Shown: positions 5,093-8,373 of the stretch, in pieces
Layout: each line of letters starts with the position of its first letter
Numbering within the stretch: position 1 is the stretch's first letter
Source: Bacteroidota bacterium
GTDB lineage: Bacteria; Bacteroidota; Ignavibacteria; Ignavibacteriales; Melioribacteraceae
Assembly (NCBI GenBank): GCA_023381535.1
Contig: JAMCSN010000211.1
Span: 1-8,373, forward strand
Length of the DNA: 8,373 nucleotides
Direction: 5' to 3'
Translations under genes and position numbers: made by a program
The notes under the pieces: generated by a model
What the model saw: only the letters and a program-made list of their open reading frames with translations
The model's database searches: none
Told to the model about the DNA's origin: nothing

Positions 5093-7945
5093 TTACTTTA
5101 TTAATAAAAGTTTTCTTGTTTGGGAAAGTCCTCCGTATTCGAGTTTATATAAATAGACACCGCTGGAAAGTAAGGTTCCATCAAACTTCACTTCGTAGTT
5201 GCCCGGCGTTTTTTGTTCGTTAACAAGTATTGCGACTTCACGTCCAAGCATGTCATAAACTTTCATCGTTACCGACCTCACCCTTAATCCCTCTCCTTGT
5301 GAAGGAGAGGGAGAAGCTGGGATTGAATATTTTATGGTGGTTGTTGGGTTAAACGGGTTTGGATAATTCTGTTCCAAAGCAAACCGGGCTGGCGTTTCAA
5401 TGTTCACTTCAACAACATTGCTGTATTCGTACTTTCCGTCAAAGTCTATTTGCTTTAATCTGTATTGAAGATGATCAAGATTAAGATCATGAGCAAGAGC
5501 CTGCCTCGCGTTGCTGAAGGCAAGGCGGGCAAGATTATCTGTATAAGAATAACTCTTTGGTGAATTGGAATTGCCGTGTCCTTGAACGAATGATACTTTT
5601 TCCCATTGTAAAGACGAGGCATGCCTCGTCTCTGCGCTTGACCGCTCAACGGCGAAGCCATAATTATTCACTTCCGTTGCAGTTTGCCAATTCAATAAAA
5701 CTTTTCCGTCTACAGCAGATGCAGTAAAGGAAGTTAACTCTACCGGCAGTGCACTGGATGTTATTCCATATCTGTTTGCAAGGTAATGCTCTACTGTACT
5801 TCTATCTGATGTACTTAAATTTGTGTTGTAAAGAATTACTTCGGCAATATCCCCGTTTAAGTAATATGTGCCATCGCTTCTAACGCCGAGCAATAAATTT
5901 CCCGAATTAGAAGAAAGAATATTGCTAACTGATGTTCCACCATCAGTTCCATCAACACGAACAGCTCCGCCGCTTGAACTTGCTCTTGCAGAAAAGATAT
6001 GCGCGTTTCCATCGGTATAATTTCCAGCAGAACCTATATCAATAAAAGTTGAATTGACTGGTATAAATCTCGTGCCGGAAGCACCATTTAAGTGATATTC
6101 AAAATTTTCGTATCCGCCCGCAATTAAAAACTGAACATTGTTTGAACTTGATTTTCCTACAACAAACATTTCATACGGATTGCTTTGTATTCCAAGTGTT
6201 GCAGAAGTTGGTAAAGTTAGTTTTGAATTCGTTCCATTAAATCTAATTACCGGATTTCCATTCATGGAATTAGAAACAAGTGTAGGTTGATTTGCGCTTG
6301 TGCTTTGCGAGGCATCATTATCAAAACCGGAAACATCTCCCCAAGTTGAAACCGCTGAACCTGAAGACGTTACAGCCAAATCCGAGCGAAGATGTAATTT
6401 TAGATTTGTTGTAGGTATTGCCGTACTTAAAAATATTTTCTTTCCTGAACTTTGATTTGTTGCAGCAGCAAGTTTGAAATAATACATTGTTTCGGCGGTT
6501 AATCCAGTTAAAGTTGCGTTTACATTAACACTGCTTTGAGCCGAAACACTAATATTTTGAGTTGCTGTGCTTTGGTTTAAGTTTCCGGGGTCGGTTCCAT
6601 AAACAAAATAGTAGTCCACACTTCCGGCGGTAAATGCATTGTTTGTAATAGTTCCGTTAAGAGTAATTGATGTGGATGATGTAACAGAGCTTGAAGCAAC
6701 ATTTGGAACTATCGAACTGCCTGGAATTGCCGTAGCAACTTTTAATAATCCGTTGTAAAAACTTGTGGCATCGCCAAATGCGGGACCGGTGTAAATATTG
6801 TTATACTGAGGACCAAATCTCATTCCGGTAGGATCCCAAACAGTAGTGTAAACATCCCAATTTTCATTGGAAAGCGTTACGGTTCTGCTTTCGTAAGCCG
6901 CAAGGGTATAACTATTTTCCGTTCCGCCGGCATTTCGCATCACAAAAGTATGCGTGGCATCGTCGCGGTTATAAAGTTCAAAATTGGCAGTGGTGGCAGT
7001 TGTTGAAAGTGGCGTTACTGAAAGCCAGGCCATGCCTTCGTAGGCGTAACCACCTGATGGGGAGGAAATAGCAAATGGTTCTCCAGAAATACCTATTTGA
7101 GCCTCAGCCAAAGGACCCGCAAAATAAGCAACAGACTGTGGCGCTATGGTGTATGGATAAATTGAAGAGCCACATGTAATTTCAATATTAACTGAACTTG
7201 AATTGACATTTTCAATTCTATACATCATTTTATCAGAAGCTATTTTTCCGATGGAAACGCGCATATCTTTTCTGCAAGGTAATTGTGTTTCCGAACAAAG
7301 TTGGTCGTTAGTAAAAACCTGCCTAAATAAGGTAAAGTGATATGAAAATGAACAAATGCTGCCTTTTCCCACAAATACTTGCTGTACTTGGTAAGATCCA
7401 ATTATTACACTTCCTGTGTATGAAGCACCCGCACTATAATTAAGTGTAATATCAAACGAATTATTATTCAGCATATCGAAATTTGCCCATGTTTGACTAT
7501 CGGTACAAGTCGCACTAATAAAAATGTTACGGGTTGGGTCAATGGCTGTTGCTATAAAGTCTCTGCCGTAATAAGTTCCATATTCGTTGGTAACTTTTAA
7601 GCGGTAATGAATTTTTCGTTCCTCTAAACCAATAGCTGTATAGTTTAATGTAACGCTTTGGGTCACTGCATTATCAGCATTTCCGGTTACGGTTCCGGGG
7701 CTTGCAGAAACTGTATTGCCGTAACTTGTTGTAAGTCCATATTCAAAACTAAGCGTGCAGTTTGTTCCGTTGGCATTGACCGCTCCGTTTAGTTTAGCAG
7801 AAATACTGATATGGCTGCTACCTTCCGGTGTTTCGGTGGAGCTACCGCCATTTGCTTTGAGGGTTAACACGGTAGGCGTTTGGGCAAGGATTGTTAAAGA
7901 GGAGAGCAGAACAATTATTGCGGTTAAATAGATTTTGCCTTTCAT
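5093..7945 (-). CDS. Secreted multidomain protein with type IX secretion sorting domain
   Basis: This encodes 950 residues. A Sec signal peptide occupies about 1-22 (cleavage near LAQ/T). Residues 24-135 resemble a fibronectin-III-like domain (FEYGLTTSYGNT, then HYRLKVTNEYGTYYG). Residues 140-400 are unrecognised and seem to contain three related beta units (near 153-200, 239-276 and 318-370). Residues 412-508 form a second fibronectin-like domain (YYFVYGTDPGN...GLTAETMYYFKL). Residues 514-728 look like a LamG/concanavalin A-like lectin domain (LKLHLRSDLAV, WGDVSGFDNDA, GDIAEVILYN). An LPVELTSFTA segment starts at 733, and the type A sorting domain runs from 856 to 950 (ALEQNYPNPFNPTTT, KVYDMLGREVA, SSGVYLYKL). 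The protein is expected to cross the outer membrane by type IX secretion and be surface-attached or released, possibly for binding polysaccharide or surfaces. No hydrolase motif was seen. The leader lacks a Shine-Dalgarno. Three palindromic repeats interrupt the C-terminal third in frame. Confidence 0.93.
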   Translation of the reverse strand: MKGKIYLTAIIVLLSSLTILAQTPTVLTLKANGGSSTETPEGSSHISISAKLNGAVNANGTNCTLSFEYGLTTSYGNTVSASPGTVTGNADNAVTQSVTLNYTAIGLEERKIHYRLKVTNEYGTYYGRDFIATAIDPTRNIFISATCTDSQTWANFDMLNNNSFDITLNYSAGASYTGSVIIGSYQVQQVFVGKGSICSFSYHFTLFRQVFTNDQLCSETQLPCRKDMRVSIGKIASDKMMYRIENVNSSSVNIEITCGSSIYPYTIAPQSVAYFAGPLAEAQIGISGEPFAISSPSGGYAYEGMAWLSVTPLSTTATTANFELYNRDDATHTFVMRNAGGTENSYTLAAYESRTVTLSNENWDVYTTVWDPTGMRFGPQYNNIYTGPAFGDATSFYNGLLKVATAIPGSSIVPNVASSSVTSSTSITLNGTITNNAFTAGSVDYYFVYGTDPGNLNQSTATQNISVSAQSSVNVNATLTGLTAETMYYFKLAAATNQSSGKKIFLSTAIPTTNLKLHLRSDLAVTSSGSAVSTWGDVSGFDNDASQSTSANQPTLVSNSMNGNPVIRFNGTNSKLTLPTSATLGIQSNPYEMFVVGKSSSNNVQFLIAGGYENFEYHLNGASGTRFIPVNSTFIDIGSAGNYTDGNAHIFSARASSSGGAVRVDGTDGGTSVSNILSSNSGNLLLGVRSDGTYYLNGDIAEVILYNTNLSTSDRSTVEHYLANRYGITSSALPVELTSFTASAVDGKVLLNWQTATEVNNYGFAVERSSAETRHASSLQWEKVSFVQGHGNSNSPKSYSYTDNLARLAFSNARQALAHDLNLDHLQYRLKQIDFDGKYEYSNVVEVNIETPARFALEQNYPNPFNPTTTIKYSIPASPSPSQGEGLRVRSVTMKVYDMLGREVAILVNEQKTPGNYEVKFDGTLLSSGVYLYKLEYGGLSQTRKLLLIK
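5289..5311. repeat. In-frame palindromic element 1 inside the sorting domain
   Basis: CCCTCTCCTT (5289-5298) and AAGGAGAGGG (5302-5311) form a perfect 10-bp stem with a 3-nt loop. The surrounding bases (about 5272-5318) also look like a dispersed repeat of the 'CCTCACCC...CCCTCTCC' kind. On the coding strand it yields SPSPSQGEGLRVRS (residues 878-891), placed between TIKYSIPA and VTMKVYDMLG, which are normally almost adjacent in this sorting domain. Confidence 0.75.
5499..5530. repeat. In-frame palindromic element 2
   Basis: GCCTGCCTCGC (5499-5509) pairs with GCAAGGCGGGC (5520-5530), with 9 of 11 Watson-Crick pairs and two G-T positions around a 10-nt loop. It encodes roughly ARLAFSNARQA (residues 806-816), lying between SYSYTDN and LQYRLKQIDFDG, where related proteins usually have only a short linker. 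It is GC-rich compared with its flanks. Confidence 0.65.
5612..5631. repeat. In-frame 20-bp perfect palindrome, element 3
   Basis: AGACGAGGCATGCCTCGTCT is fully self-complementary across 20 bp, centred between 5621 and 5622. It encodes ETRHASS (residues 772-778) between the strand FAVERSS and WEKVSFVQGHG. The sequence resembles the dispersed GAGACG...CGTCTC palindromes seen in several bacterial phyla; no second copy of this one lies in the window. Confidence 0.8.
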
Positions 7946-8128
7946 TTTATATTTTATTTTAGTTTGTAATCAATATGTAATAAACACTGTGCAAGCTATT
8001 TAGCGGCTGCTGCTAATACAATAGCCCGTTTGGGTAAGTGTGATGGGGAAGCGGCAATTGAGAATGGAGAATTGTGAATTGAGAATTGAGAATCTCTTCG
8101 ACAGATTAAAAATTTTGGTGGTGGTAAA
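7946..8128. other. Intergenic region upstream of the 950-residue gene
   Basis: This 183-bp gap separates two minus-strand genes. The last ~35 bases before the 950-residue gene are A/T-rich with no Shine-Dalgarno, a leader style common in Bacteroidota. No clear -35/-10 pair and no strong terminator for the response-regulator gene were found. The heptamer repeat at 8056-8093 is listed separately. Confidence 0.5.
8056..8093. repeat. Heptamer tandem repeat (AATTGAG, about 5.4 copies)
   Basis: The units are AATTGAG (8056), AATGGAG (8063), AATTGTG (8070), AATTGAG (8077) and AATTGAG (8084), followed by a partial AAT. Three copies are identical and two carry one change each. It lies just past the 3' end of the response-regulator gene and may be prone to copy-number change by slippage. 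Confidence 0.85.
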
Positions 8129-8373
8129 TTAATTTTTCAGATACTTTACAACTGCTTCCGTACGGGAATGTACTTGCAGCTTTTCATAAATCTTGCGCAG
8201 ATGGTTGTGAACGGTATCGGGGCTGATAATCAGTTCAGAAGCAATTTCTTTATATAAATATCCTTTGGATAGAAGTTCTAGAATCTGTTCTTCGCGCGGA
8301 GTTAAAGAAACTTCTCCATTTTTTTTTTGCTTTTGTTCATGATGAAATGACTGGACTACTTTACGCGCTATTT
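8129..8373 (-). CDS. NarL/LuxR-type response regulator, C-terminal part (5' end off window)
   Basis: The frame enters from the right edge and ends at TAA (8129-8131), leaving 80 visible residues. It begins with IARKVVQSFHHEQ, the segment that normally links the receiver domain to the output domain in NarL/FixJ-type regulators. A Lys/Gln-rich stretch follows, then a complete LuxR/GerE helix-turn-helix: SLTPREEQILELLSKGYLYKE, IASELIISPDTVHNHLRKIY and EKLQVHSRTEAVVKYL. The conserved L-T-P-R-E, the S-x-x-T-V-x-x-H-x-x-x-I-Y core and the final K-L-x-V-x-S-R-T-E-A all fit. It should bind DNA as a dimer when phosphorylated; the partner kinase and the receiver domain would lie right of the window. 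A run of ten A codes part of the linker. Whether it controls the secreted protein next to it cannot be told. Confidence 0.92.
   Translation of the reverse strand, partial: IARKVVQSFHHEQKQKKNGEVSLTPREEQILELLSKGYLYKEIASELIISPDTVHNHLRKIYEKLQVHSRTEAVVKYLKN

Noticed and set aside
5455..5661. 68-codon minus-strand ORF in another frame
   Set aside because: It lies inside the 950-residue gene. Its length comes from the GC-rich palindromes, and the product has no recognisable features.
8129..8373. Frameshift in the response-regulator gene at the A-run
   Set aside because: With ten A the frame is continuous from IARKVVQSF into the SLTPREEQ helix-turn-helix, so no break is present in this copy.

Overview
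The window looks like a chromosomal segment from a member of the Bacteroidota/Ignavibacteriota (former Chlorobi-group) lineage. The best evidence is the secreted protein at 5093-7945. It ends in a type IX secretion (Por) sorting domain carrying NYPNPFNPTTTIKYSIP, preceded by an LPVELTSFTA segment, a combination typical of Ignavibacterium/Melioribacter-like genomes. This placement is by recognition, not by a database search. No tRNA, rRNA, CRISPR array, transposase or integrase was seen.

Layout. (1) 1-3204, minus strand: a long gene running off the left edge, encoding at least 1068 residues. It fuses an N-terminal phospholipase D-like (HKD-type) domain to a complete SNF2/DEAH helicase-translocase core. 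Such fusions resemble restriction or phage-defence effectors; any partner gene such as a methylase would lie left of base 1. (2) 3205-3447: divergent intergenic region with two inverted repeats. (3) 3448-3696, plus strand: a small, mostly helical, unrecognised protein. (4) 3704-4353, plus strand: a good sigma70-type promoter followed by two overlapping genes. The first encodes a two-helix membrane protein resembling DUF3098; the second encodes an EutN/CcmL-type bacterial microcompartment vertex protein with no shell or enzyme gene nearby. (5) 4354-4501: short convergent gap that can fold into a branched structure. (6) 4502-4951, minus strand: a small lipoprotein. (7) 5093-7945, minus strand: a 950-residue secreted multidomain protein. 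(8) 7946-8128: gap with a heptamer tandem repeat. (9) 8129-8373, minus strand: the C-terminal end of a NarL/LuxR-type response regulator, cut by the right edge.

The most unusual feature is in the 950-residue gene. Three different palindromic elements lie within about 350 bp of its 3' part (5289-5311, 5499-5530, 5612-5631). Each is in frame and each appears to add foreign-looking residues to an otherwise standard C-terminal region. This resembles the protein-coding palindromic elements known from Rickettsia. The other points for follow-up are the orphan microcompartment vertex gene coupled to a membrane-protein gene, and the PLD-SNF2 fusion divergent from a small possible regulator.
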